64,000 nucleotides of DNA, taken from CTSoil-043 sp038214375 (GTDB taxonomy: Bacteria; Chloroflexota; Limnocylindria; Limnocylindrales; CSP1-4). The stretch lies in the NCBI GenBank assembly GCA_038214375.1, contig JBBQRX010000014.1:1-64000 (forward strand), read 5' to 3'. Shown piece after piece: positions 54,014-61,765 of the stretch (the first letter of the stretch is position 1; each line of letters starts with the position of its first letter). A program made the translations under genes and the position numbers. The notes under the pieces were generated by a model. It did not search any database, was not told the origin of the DNA, and saw only the letters and a program-made list of their open reading frames with translations.

Positions 54014-55438
54014 CTAGAAGACGAAGCCGAAGAGCCCGGGCGGCAGGTGGATCCCCTGCACCTCGAACTTCTCGACGAACTTCGGGCGGATGCCCGTGGG
54101 CTTGAGCCGGCCCTGGATCTTGCCCTCGACGATCCCGGTCTGCTCGAAGACGAACACGTCTTGCATCACGATCACGTCACCTTCCATGCCCTGGACCTCG
54201 GTGATGTTCGTGATGCGGCGGGTGCCGTCCTTGAGGCGGGCCTGGTGGACGATCAGGTCCACGGCAGACGAGACCTGCTCGCGGATCGCGCGGAGCGGAA
54301 GGTCCACGCCGGCCATCAGGACCATCGTCTCGAGCCGCGAGAGCATGTCGCGCGGGCTGTTCGCGTGGCCGGTGGACATCGAGCCGTCGTGGCCCGTGTT
54401 CATGGCCTGGAGCATGTCCAGCGCCTCGCCGGAACGGCACTCTCCCACGATGATCCGGTCGGGCCGCATCCGGAGGGCGTTGCGGACCAGCTCGCGGATC
54501 GGGATCTGGCCCTTGCCCTCGATGTTCGGCGGGCGGGACTCCAGCGTGACCACGTGCTCCTGGCGGAGCTGCAACTCGGCCGCGTCCTCGATCGTGATGA
54601 TCCGCTCGTCGTTCGGGATGAACGAGGAGAGCACGTTGAGGGTCGTGGTCTTGCCGGAGCCGGTTCCGCCGGAGACGAAGATGTTGAGGCGAGCCTCCAC
54701 GCAGGCCTTGAGGAAATCGAACATGTCCGGGGTCGCCGTCCCGAACCGGATCAGGTCGTCCACCGTGAACGGCGATGCCGCGAACTTCCGGATCGTGACC
54801 ACCGGGCCCACCAGGGAGAGCGGCGGGATGATCGCGTTGACGCGCGAGCCGTCCGTCAGCCGCGCGTCGACCATCGGGCTCGACTCGTCGACCCGGCGGC
54901 CGATCGGGGCGATGATCCGGTCGATGATCCGCATGACGTGGTCGTCGTTCTGGAAGACGACGTTCGTCAGCTCCAGCTTGCCGGAGCGCTCGATGTAGAC
55001 CTGCCGCGGGCCGTTGACCATCACCTCGGTGATCGTCTCGTCGCGCAGGAGCGGCTCCAGCGGCCCCAGGCCGATGATCTCGTCGGTGATCTGCTCCAGC
55101 ATCCGGACCCGCTCGGCGCGGGTGAGGGCAAGGCCCTCCTCGTCGATGACCTTGCCGAAGATCTCCTCGATCTGGCGGCGCACCTCGACCTGGTTGGAGA
55201 GGTCGAGCTTGGGGTCCAGGTCCTGGATGACGCGCGACTGGATCCGGAACTTGACGTCGCGGAACGATTCTCGGACGGGCGCCGACGACATGAGGCGCTG
55301 GCTGCTGGGCGCGGCCAGAGGCGGCGGTGCGGGCTGTCCGCCACCCTGCCCGCCCGAGGGCGGGCCGGCGGGTGCGGTCGGCGTGACGGGTCCCGGTCCG
55401 CCGGGCCGCGCGCTCTCGATTCGCTTCAGCAGGGACAT
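54014..55438 (-). CDS. tadA: Tad pilus assembly ATPase TadA/CpaF
   Basis: Secretion-type hexameric ATPase of 474 residues. Walker A GGTGSGKT is at 257-264, followed by the Asp/His boxes and Walker B (RPDRIIVGECRSGEALDMLQAMNTGHDGSMSTGHAN). The N-terminus carries a Pro/Gly-rich tail of about 45 residues before the conserved helical domain. It powers extension (and possibly retraction) of Flp pili. Gene order cpaB-cpaE-tadA-tadB-tadC is the usual core. Confidence 0.95.
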   Translation of the reverse strand: MSLLKRIESARPGGPGPVTPTAPAGPPSGGQGGGQPAPPPLAAPSSQRLMSSAPVRESFRDVKFRIQSRVIQDLDPKLDLSNQVEVRRQIEEIFGKVIDEEGLALTRAERVRMLEQITDEIIGLGPLEPLLRDETITEVMVNGPRQVYIERSGKLELTNVVFQNDDHVMRIIDRIIAPIGRRVDESSPMVDARLTDGSRVNAIIPPLSLVGPVVTIRKFAASPFTVDDLIRFGTATPDMFDFLKACVEARLNIFVSGGTGSGKTTTLNVLSSFIPNDERIITIEDAAELQLRQEHVVTLESRPPNIEGKGQIPIRELVRNALRMRPDRIIVGECRSGEALDMLQAMNTGHDGSMSTGHANSPRDMLSRLETMVLMAGVDLPLRAIREQVSSAVDLIVHQARLKDGTRRITNITEVQGMEGDVIVMQDVFVFEQTGIVEGKIQGRLKPTGIRPKFVEKFEVQGIHLPPGLFGFVF

Positions 55439-55484
55439 TGTCCAACCACCCCTTCAGCCCCCGAGGGGACGAGATCCGGCGTTC

Positions 55485-56723
55485 CTAGCGCCATGCGAAC
55501 AGCGACTTTCGCGGAGCCTGCCTGCGGGCCCCATCGCGTGCCTTCTCCGGTTCCCCGGTCAGCGACCGGGCCAGGCGAAGGATGTCCTGCGAGACCTGCG
55601 CCTCGCGATTGCTCAGGAAGAACGGTACTCCCCGGTTGAGCGCATACACAACACTCCGGCCGTCGCTGACGACCGTGTGATCCACCTTGCGGCCGATCGA
55701 GTGCTCCACGTCCGCGACCCGGATCCCCAGGGCGGAGTCGGCGCGGTTGAGGACCAGCTGCACCTTGTCCCCCGGGTAGCCCAGCTGGTCGGCCACCTCC
55801 AGGAAGAGCCGGAGGTTCTTGATGCTCGTGATCTCGAGCGTGAGGACCGTCAGGATCGTGTCGGCGATGTCGAGGATGGCCAGGGTCGCGTCGCTGAACG
55901 ACGACGCGCAGTCCACCACGACGAGGTCGTAGCGGCCGCGGAGCACTTCCAGGACGCGCTTTGCCGACGACGGCGTCACCGTCTCGGCGAGCTCCGGGGA
56001 TGGTGGCGCCAGGAGGACCTTGAGGCCCGAGGAATGCGTCATCAGGAACGTGTCGAGCGATTCCGGCTCCCCGCCCGCCTCCAGCTCCGGCACCAGGTCG
56101 GCGATCGACTTGTTCTTCGGGTTGAGGTTGAGCAGCACGCCCACGTCGCCGAACTGGAAGGAGCCGTCAACCAGCGCGACGCGGCTGTTCGGCTCGGACG
56201 CGGCCGCGACAGCCACGTTCACCGCGATCGTCGTCCGGCCAACGCCGCCCTTCGGTGAGAAGACAGCCACCACGCGCCCCGGCTCGCGGGAGGCCGAGGC
56301 GCGCGCCTCGATCGCCGCCGGTGCGCCGTAGCGGACCCGCTTCTCGTGTTCCCGCGCGTGGACCTGTCGGATGGACGCCGTCAGCTCGTCGGAGCTGAAC
56401 GGCTTGACCAGGAACTCGCGAGCCCCCGCCAGCATTGAGCGCCGGAGGTAGTCGGCCTCGCCCTGGACGGACATCATCACGATCGCGGTGGTCGGCACCT
56501 GTGCCGAGAGGAGCTCGGTCGCGGTGATCCCGTCCATGTCCGGCATGTTGATGTCCATCAGGACCACGTCCGGCAGGAGCGCGGCGGCCATTCGGAGCGC
56601 CTCGGCGCCGGACGAGGCCGCACCGACGACCTCGAAGTCCTTCTCGAAGCCCAGGAGCTTCGTCAGGTGATCGCGGGTCTCGGGGATGTCATCGACGATC
56701 AGGACGCGGATCTGGTCACTCAT
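55485..56723 (-). CDS. cpaE: CpaE/TadZ-like: receiver domain fused to MinD-type ATPase
   Basis: Protein of 412 residues. Residues 1-125 are a complete CheY-like receiver: Asp11/Asp12, phospho-acceptor Asp57 (VVLMDINMPDMDG), Ser85 and Lys107 (LVKPF). From about 150 a ParA/MinD ATPase follows with deviant Walker A KGGVGRT (158-164), VALVDGSFQFGDVGVLLNL and VVVDCASSFSDATLAI. CpaE/TadZ places the Tad machine at the cell pole. Unlike many TadZ proteins whose receiver is degenerate, this one keeps all phosphorylation residues. Confidence 0.92.
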   Translation of the reverse strand: MSDQIRVLIVDDIPETRDHLTKLLGFEKDFEVVGAASSGAEALRMAAALLPDVVLMDINMPDMDGITATELLSAQVPTTAIVMMSVQGEADYLRRSMLAGAREFLVKPFSSDELTASIRQVHAREHEKRVRYGAPAAIEARASASREPGRVVAVFSPKGGVGRTTIAVNVAVAAASEPNSRVALVDGSFQFGDVGVLLNLNPKNKSIADLVPELEAGGEPESLDTFLMTHSSGLKVLLAPPSPELAETVTPSSAKRVLEVLRGRYDLVVVDCASSFSDATLAILDIADTILTVLTLEITSIKNLRLFLEVADQLGYPGDKVQLVLNRADSALGIRVADVEHSIGRKVDHTVVSDGRSVVYALNRGVPFFLSNREAQVSQDILRLARSLTGEPEKARDGARRQAPRKSLFAWR

Positions 56724-56777
56724 GGGTTTCCGGTGCGAACGGTCAGGGGTGAGGGCGGCTCTGTCGGGCGCGAAGGG

Positions 56778-57683
56778 TCAGGGCTGCTCGGTCAGGATGA
56801 TCTTCGGTGGGATGACGCCGTAGCTGTCCACCAGCTGGCGCAGCGTGATGCCCGTCGTCTTGACGGCCGGCGCGTCCTTGTCCTTCGGTGAGCGGAGGAC
56901 CAGCGAGAGGTTGCCGTCCAGCTGGGTGAACCTAACGAGCTCGGCCTGCTGGGCGGTCAGCGCCAGGATCACGATCTGCGACTGGCCGTTCAAGGTGGTG
57001 GGCGTTTCCTGAGTCGTGCCGGTGCCTGCCGCCGGGGCCGGGGCGGCGCCCTGCTGCGCGGTGGGCGGTGGCAGGATCGTGCCCAGCACCAGGACGTTCT
57101 GGACCAGTACCTTGACGGTAGTGTTGTTGACCAGGGAGTCCTCGGTTTGGAAGTTGCGCACCGTGACCGGCGGCTGGCCCTCCTTCGTTGGGGCCTTTTC
57201 GACGACGATCGGGTTCTTGTTGTCGGCCTCGGTCATCGAAAGCACGACGTCCACCCGGTCACCGGGCTTGATCAGCGTACCGACGCCAGAGATCTGGTCC
57301 ACCTGGACCGACTGCGCAAGACTCCCAGGGTCCAGGAGCTGAGAGATATCACCGAGCGACGCTGTCGCGCTGAACGTGGAGGACGAGAGGTAGGCGCCCG
57401 ACGTCACGTCCGTGCGGACGATCTTGCCGATGACCGCCTCGGGCAGGGCGAAGGAATCGCCCGGCTTGTCCGCCAGGGGGACATCCTTCGTCGTAACCAT
57501 CGGCGCGGTGATGGTCGTCCCCAACGGGATGTCCTGGGCCGCCACCACGATCTTCGCGGTGGTCGGCGCGGCGGGCGTGCCGGTGCCCGAGCCGCCGTTT
57601 CCCGTGAGGAGGATGACCCCCACGAATGCGACCACGGCCAGGAACAGGCCGATGAGCAGGATGAGCCGGTTGCTCCGCTTCAA
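56778..57683 (-). CDS. cpaB: Flp pilus assembly protein CpaB/RcpC
   Basis: Protein of 301 residues with an N-terminal signal anchor (LILLIGLFLAVVAFVGVILL) and a SAF domain (VVAAQDIPLGTTITAPMVTTKDVPLA) followed by the RcpC core (GDRVDVVLSM, QSQIVILALTAQQAELVRFTQLDGNLSLVLRSPKD). The start is TTG with GGGGAG 8 nt upstream. The stretch upstream (57684-57871) holds only weak -10 candidates (TAGAGT, TATAGT) and no gene. Confidence 0.9.
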   Translation of the reverse strand: MKRSNRLILLIGLFLAVVAFVGVILLTGNGGSGTGTPAAPTTAKIVVAAQDIPLGTTITAPMVTTKDVPLADKPGDSFALPEAVIGKIVRTDVTSGAYLSSSTFSATASLGDISQLLDPGSLAQSVQVDQISGVGTLIKPGDRVDVVLSMTEADNKNPIVVEKAPTKEGQPPVTVRNFQTEDSLVNNTTVKVLVQNVLVLGTILPPPTAQQGAAPAPAAGTGTTQETPTTLNGQSQIVILALTAQQAELVRFTQLDGNLSLVLRSPKDKDAPAVKTTGITLRQLVDSYGVIPPKIILTEQP

Positions 57684-57871
57684 GGTTCGTTCTCCCCAGG
57701 CTGCCGGGTGACAGGTGGCACCACTCTAGCATCGTGTGAGAGCGGCGCGACTATACGATTGGGCCATGACCATTGGGAGGATTTGGCCAGAAATCGAGTG
57801 GGAACGCCGAGAAGCGGCCCGGTCGCGATCGGGCGCCGGACGCCATCCAGCCGGTCACGGCTTCGGGCGCT

Positions 57872-57914
57872 GGAGGAAAGAAAGAAGGGCCGCCGGGTCA
57901 ACCCGGCGGCCCTT
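57872..57914 (-). terminator. Rho-independent terminator after the first Flp gene
   Basis: Perfect 14-bp GC-rich stem (arms 57885-57898 and 57901-57914) followed on the minus strand by a T-rich run, TTCTTTCTTTCC. It lies 14 nt after the pilin stop and separates the pilin transcript from cpaB. Confidence 0.9.
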
Positions 57915-57927
57915 CAGTACTTGGGTG

Positions 57928-58101
57928 CTAGATCGAGTTCCCGACGGTGCTCAGGACCGTGTTGATCTTGCCACCGAGGAAGAGAAGGGCGACGATCGCG
58001 AGGATCGCGATAAGGGCGAGGATCAGCGCGTACTCGGCGAGTCCCTGGCCCTCCTCGTCGCGGACGAAGAGCGACGTGATGAGTGCGTACAGACGAGTCA
58101 T
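57928..58101 (-). CDS. Flp-type pilin (1)
   Basis: Prepilin of 57 residues from the ATG at 58101. The Flp motif is EEGQGLAEYALILALIAILAIVALLFLGGKI; TadV-type peptidase would cut after the Gly of GQG. GGAGG lies about 11 nt upstream of the ATG; the GTG at 58113 overlaps this site and is rejected. Strong ribosome site and terminator suggest this is the major pilin. Confidence 0.93.
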   Translation of the reverse strand: MTRLYALITSLFVRDEEGQGLAEYALILALIAILAIVALLFLGGKINTVLSTVGNSI

Positions 58102-58314
58102 TGTGTTGTTCACCTCCTTCCCTGACGAAGGTCCCCCGTCACGACGGGGGCCGCGGTCCCGATGGACCGAACGCGTGGGACGCGCAATTCGACGATAGGT
58201 GCCGAACCCGGCGTTGCCTCACAGCGCTCCCGAAGGCTAGGTACCGGTGAGAGGCTTGTCAAGGGTTCCAATAGTCCTGTGGTGCGCTCCGGCGCCGGCC
58301 AGCTCACACATTGG

Positions 58315-58485
58315 TCAGACCGAATTCCCTAGCGTGCTCAGCATGGTATTGATTCTGCCGCCCATGAACAGCAGGGCGACAATCGCGAGAATGGCGATGA
58401 GGGCGAGGATCAGGGCGTACTCAGCGAGTCCCTGCCCCTCTTCGTCGAAGTGCAGACGTGCCCAGACCGAGCTGACAAGTGCCAT
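58315..58485 (-). CDS. Flp-type pilin (2)
   Basis: Prepilin of 56 residues starting MALVSSVWARLHFDEEGQG and sharing nearly the whole hydrophobic helix with pilin 1 (LAEYALILALIAILAIVALLF, then MGG for LGG). The two are recent duplicates; this copy has only a weak ribosome site (GGGGAG, 9 nt before ATG) and no clear terminator. The 213-nt gap to pilin 1 (58102-58314) holds no other gene. Confidence 0.9.
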   Translation of the reverse strand: MALVSSVWARLHFDEEGQGLAEYALILALIAILAIVALLFMGGRINTMLSTLGNSV

Positions 58486-58578
58486 AGGCTCGACTCCCCG
58501 GATGATTGCGCCCCAGATATTCGAGGCAGCGCGAGTCTAGGGTCACGGCGCACAGAAGGCCAATAGGACCTTCGTACC

Positions 58579-58743
58579 TCACCTGGCCTTGTCGATCTGC
58601 GTGCCGATCAGGCTCAATGCCCACGCAAGCTGCGGCCCGAAGAAGAGCAGCGCGATCACCGCGATGACCACGACCAGGGCGAGAATCAGGCCGTACTCCA
58701 CCAGCCCCTGGCCCGCTGCCGCGACCGACGCAGGCCGGTTCAT
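58579..58743 (-). CDS. Flp-like pilin (3), divergent
   Basis: Protein of 54 residues, MNRPASVAAAGQG then LVEYGLILALVVVIAVIALLFFGPQLAWALSLIGTQID. It keeps the GQG cleavage site and the Glu-Tyr pair of Flp pilins but has a shorter, non-acidic leader and a different C-terminus. It may be a minor pilin or a pseudopilin. Its ATG overlaps the stop of the kinase gene (ATGA), so it is translated from the regulatory transcript rather than with pilins 1 and 2. Confidence 0.8.
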   Translation of the reverse strand: MNRPASVAAAGQGLVEYGLILALVVVIAVIALLFFGPQLAWALSLIGTQIDKAR

Positions 58744-59918
58744 CCCGCGTCGGCGGGGGTCGCCTCGTCGGCCGGCGGCGGGATCGGGACCACGACCTCG
58801 ATCGTCTGCCCGTCGGCGGCCACGCCAACGCGGCCCCCGAGCGCCGTTGCGCGATCCGTGATCTCGCGTCGGACGTCGGCCGGCACACCACCGGCGGCGA
58901 CGACGGCCGCGCGGTCGGCACGCCGCGACTCGATCATCGACACGAGGGCAGCCGGCACATCCGCGCCGGGCGCGGGCAGCACCGGCTCCTCGTCACGCGC
59001 GGCGAGGTGCGCGCGAACCGTGGCGGTCAGCTCGGCCGCGCCCCAGAAGAGCGTGACGGTGACGCGCTCCGGGTGCGTGGCAGCGAGGGCCGTGACCGAC
59101 TCGTCCACGATCCGGAAGACGCCGCTCTCCAGCTCCATCGGGAGGCGCCGGTCCGGGCCCAGCGAGTCGAACTCCACGGGAACCTGGGCGCGCCGGCTGC
59201 GGTCGCGGGCGACACGGCGGAGCGTCGGCACGAGGCCCAGGTCGTCGAGCACCATCGGTCGAACGTCGAAGATGAACGTCTTGGTCGTGTCGAGCGTCCG
59301 CTGGACCATGCCGACCAGCTCGCGAACCTCGGCCCGGGCGGCCTCCGGATCGCGGTCGATCAGCCGCTCCACGATCTGCGCCTGGAGGACGATGTTCGTC
59401 AGGCTCTGGGCTGGGCCGTCGTGCATCGCCCGCGAGATGTCGCGTCGGAGGTCCTCCAGCGCCGACTGGAGCATCCGGTGCGTGGTGGCCGAGGTGGCAC
59501 CCGACCACGGGGCCGCGGGCGCACCGGGCCCGACCGATGCCGGCGTCGATCGTGGCGCATCGAGGCCCGCCAGCTCCGCCACCTCGCGCCGCAGGTTCGC
59601 GAGGCCGTCGCGATAGCGCGCCAGCACCTTGTGCTTGCCCTGGAGGACCTCGATCTGGGCATCCATCAGGGCGAACCGCTTGGTGAGCGTGACCAGCTGG
59701 GCGTTCTGTTCGGCGATCTCGGCCCGGTCGGCGCCGGGCGCCGCGAGGAGCTCCGCGACCTTTTCAGCCAGGTGGGCGCGCTTCTGTTCGTGGCGGCCCG
59801 CTTCGCTTCGCGCCTGCCCGGCCAGGAGCTCGATCTCGGACAGCTCGCGTTCCAGGCCCGCGACCTCGCGGTCGAGGGAGGAGGCGAGGTCGGCGGGGGT
59901 ACGTTCGGGCTCCGTCAT
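58740..59918 (-). CDS. Cytoplasmic histidine kinase-like protein (HisKA_3), degenerate ATPase part
   Basis: Protein of 392 residues without membrane helices. Residues 10-115 are a coiled coil. The dimerisation/phosphoacceptor helix is ISRAMHDGPAQSLTNIVLQAQIVERLI with His166, as in DesK/NarX-type kinases. The catalytic domain is poor: the usual E-x-x-x-N of the N-box reads VDESVTALAATHPERV, and no D-x-G-x-G box is seen. It may rely on another kinase. It lies 11 nt after the response regulator and overlaps pilin 3, tying it to the Tad locus. Confidence 0.75.
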   Translation of the reverse strand: MTEPERTPADLASSLDREVAGLERELSEIELLAGQARSEAGRHEQKRAHLAEKVAELLAAPGADRAEIAEQNAQLVTLTKRFALMDAQIEVLQGKHKVLARYRDGLANLRREVAELAGLDAPRSTPASVGPGAPAAPWSGATSATTHRMLQSALEDLRRDISRAMHDGPAQSLTNIVLQAQIVERLIDRDPEAARAEVRELVGMVQRTLDTTKTFIFDVRPMVLDDLGLVPTLRRVARDRSRRAQVPVEFDSLGPDRRLPMELESGVFRIVDESVTALAATHPERVTVTLFWGAAELTATVRAHLAARDEEPVLPAPGADVPAALVSMIESRRADRAAVVAAGGVPADVRREITDRATALGGRVGVAADGQTIEVVVPIPPPADEATPADAG

Positions 59919-59929
59919 TCGGTTCGGTG

Positions 59930-60667
59930 TCAGTCCTCCGGCATCCGGATCCAGCCCTGGCGCATGGCATAGACCACGGCCTGGGTCCGGTCGTTCACGG
60001 AGAGCTTCCGGAGGATCGAGCTCATGTGGTTCTTGACGGTCTGCTCGCTGATCGACAGCGCGTAGGCGACCTGTTTGTTGGTCATGCCCTGGGCGATGTT
60101 GTCCAGGATCTCCACCTCGCGCGGGGAGAGCGGGGCGAAGATCGGGGCGGCCTCCTGGCCGTAGACGGCCAGCTCGCGGAACTCTTTGAGCACGCGGCTC
60201 GCGACGGCCGGCTTCGCGAAGACCTTGTCGTTGATCAGGAACTCGCCGTCGCTCACCCGCCGGATGATCGTCACGAGGTCGTCCGGGCCGACGTTCTTCA
60301 GGATGAACGCGGCTGCCCCGGCACGGATCGCCTGGAAGAGGGCCTCCTCGTCCTCGTCGGACGCGAGGAGGATGATCCCGGTCGCGGGGAGGTCGCGCTT
60401 GATTCGTTGGGTCGCCTCGATCCCGCCCGGGGCCGGGAGCGAAAGGTCCATCAGGATGATCGCGGGATCGGTCTCTAGCGCGACGTCATGGGCCGTGCGA
60501 CCGTCCTCGGCCTCGCCCACGATCTCGAAGTCGGGCTCCCGCTCCAGGATCGACCGCATGCCCACGCGGACGAGGGCGTGGTCGTCGACGATCAGGATCC
60601 GGATCCGTTCGCCGTCCGCTCGCCGGTCGGGGCCGCCCCGCCGACGGTCGGGTCCACCATACGACAT
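59930..60667 (-). CDS. NarL/FixJ-type response regulator
   Basis: Protein of 245 residues. After a basic Gly/Arg leader of 20 residues comes a receiver (Asp28/Asp29, phospho-acceptor Asp74 in IILMDLSLP, Lys in FILKNV), then a LuxR helix-turn-helix (LSPREVEILDNIAQGMTNKQVAYALSISEQTVKNHMSSILRKLSVNDRTQAVVYAMRQGWI). It lies between two histidine kinase genes and is probably phosphorylated by the downstream-encoded or upstream-encoded kinase. Targets may include the pilin genes, which is inference. Confidence 0.93.
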   Translation of the reverse strand: MSYGGPDRRRGGPDRRADGERIRILIVDDHALVRVGMRSILEREPDFEIVGEAEDGRTAHDVALETDPAIILMDLSLPAPGGIEATQRIKRDLPATGIILLASDEDEEALFQAIRAGAAAFILKNVGPDDLVTIIRRVSDGEFLINDKVFAKPAVASRVLKEFRELAVYGQEAAPIFAPLSPREVEILDNIAQGMTNKQVAYALSISEQTVKNHMSSILRKLSVNDRTQAVVYAMRQGWIRMPED

Positions 60668-60674
60668 CGTCTGC

Positions 60675-61742
60675 CTACCTCCTGACGGTCCCGATGGGAA
60701 TCGCGAGCCGGAGCACGGTGCCCTCGGACGGCCGCGATCGGACGTCGAAGTGCGCGCCGATCAACTCCGCCCGGTCGCGCATGAACTGGAGCCCAAAGCT
60801 GCGGCGGCCCCGCGCGCTGACGGAGTCGATGTCGAAGCCGCGCCCGTCATCGGTCACCTCGAGCGTCCACCCGTCGTCCTCGAGGCGGGTGCTCACCCGA
60901 ACAACCGTTGCCTCGGCGTGGCGCCGCACGTTCTGGAGCGCCTCCTGCAGGACGCGGAGGACGACGACCTGGCTCTCGTCGGAGAGTTCGCTTGCGGGCG
61001 CGGCGAGGTCCGTCTCGATCGTGGCGCCGGTCAGCGCGCGGGTGGTCGCAACGGCGTCCTCGATGGATCCATCCAGCCCGAGCTCGGCCAGGAGCGGCGG
61101 CCGCAGCTGGGTGATGAAGGCGCGCACGTCGTCCAGCTGGCGGCGCAGCCGCTCGCGCAGGAAGCGCACCTCCGTGCGCACCGTGCCAGGGTCGGTGTCG
61201 AGGACCCGCTCGATGTAGTCGGCCTGGAAGATCGCGTTGACCAGCGCCTGTGCCGGGCCGTCATGGACCTCCTGGGCAAGGCGGACGCGCTCCGCCTCGC
61301 GGGCCTCGACGAGCCGCATCCGCAGGTCGTCAGGGAGGTCCGGCGCCGAAAGGTCGCCCTGGAGGCTGGCATCGCCGCGCTCGAGAAACAGCCACGTGCG
61401 CTCCAGGCCACGGACTGCGAGCTCCAGCCGCGACAGCTCGGTCGCGCGCGCGCCGAGGTCGCTGGCCCCGAGGGCGACGGTCCGCCGAAGCTCGCCGGGG
61501 TGGACCGGCTCTCCGCTGGCCATTCCATTGCCCATCTCCGGTTCGAGCGCGTCGAGCTCCTCGCGGTCCAGCTCGTCGTGCTCCGCGTGCCACACGCCGA
61601 GGTCCGCGTGGTACGCCTCGCGGTATTGCTCGGTCAGCGCGCGGAGGGTGTTGGCGGCATAACCGAGCGCGGACTTGGCCTCCGCGTACACGCTGTCGAA
61701 GCGGCCCGTCCCGGCGTCCCCGATCCTGGTCTCGGCGCTCAT
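60675..61742 (-). CDS. Cytoplasmic histidine kinase (DegS/NarX-like)
   Basis: Protein of 355 residues with no membrane helix. A helical N-terminal region of about 140 residues precedes RVRLAQEVHDGPAQALVNAIFQADYIERVL with phospho-acceptor His160. The ATPase domain is complete: LQEALQNVRRHAEAT (N box), VTDDGRGFD (G1) and a C-terminal GTVLRLAIP. It is likely the active kinase for the adjacent regulator. The ATG at 61742 lies 9 nt after a TATACT box, indicating a leaderless transcript for the three-gene cluster. Confidence 0.92.
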   Translation of the reverse strand: MSAETRIGDAGTGRFDSVYAEAKSALGYAANTLRALTEQYREAYHADLGVWHAEHDELDREELDALEPEMGNGMASGEPVHPGELRRTVALGASDLGARATELSRLELAVRGLERTWLFLERGDASLQGDLSAPDLPDDLRMRLVEAREAERVRLAQEVHDGPAQALVNAIFQADYIERVLDTDPGTVRTEVRFLRERLRRQLDDVRAFITQLRPPLLAELGLDGSIEDAVATTRALTGATIETDLAAPASELSDESQVVVLRVLQEALQNVRRHAEATVVRVSTRLEDDGWTLEVTDDGRGFDIDSVSARGRRSFGLQFMRDRAELIGAHFDVRSRPSEGTVLRLAIPIGTVRR

Positions 61743-61751
61743 CTGCGGGCC

Positions 61752-61757
61752 AGTATA
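61752..61757 (-). promoter_or_regulatory. TATACT -10 box of the kinase cluster, leaderless spacing
   Basis: TATACT on the minus strand ends exactly 9 nt before the ATG of the kinase gene. The sequence between (GGCCCGCAG) holds no ribosome binding site. Same geometry as secA. Confidence 0.5.
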
Positions 61758-61765
61758 GGGGCCGC

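Noticed and set aside
57928..58113. Pilin start at GTG 58113
   Set aside because: The GTG lies inside the ribosome binding site GGAGGTGA; the ATG at 58101 has correct spacing.
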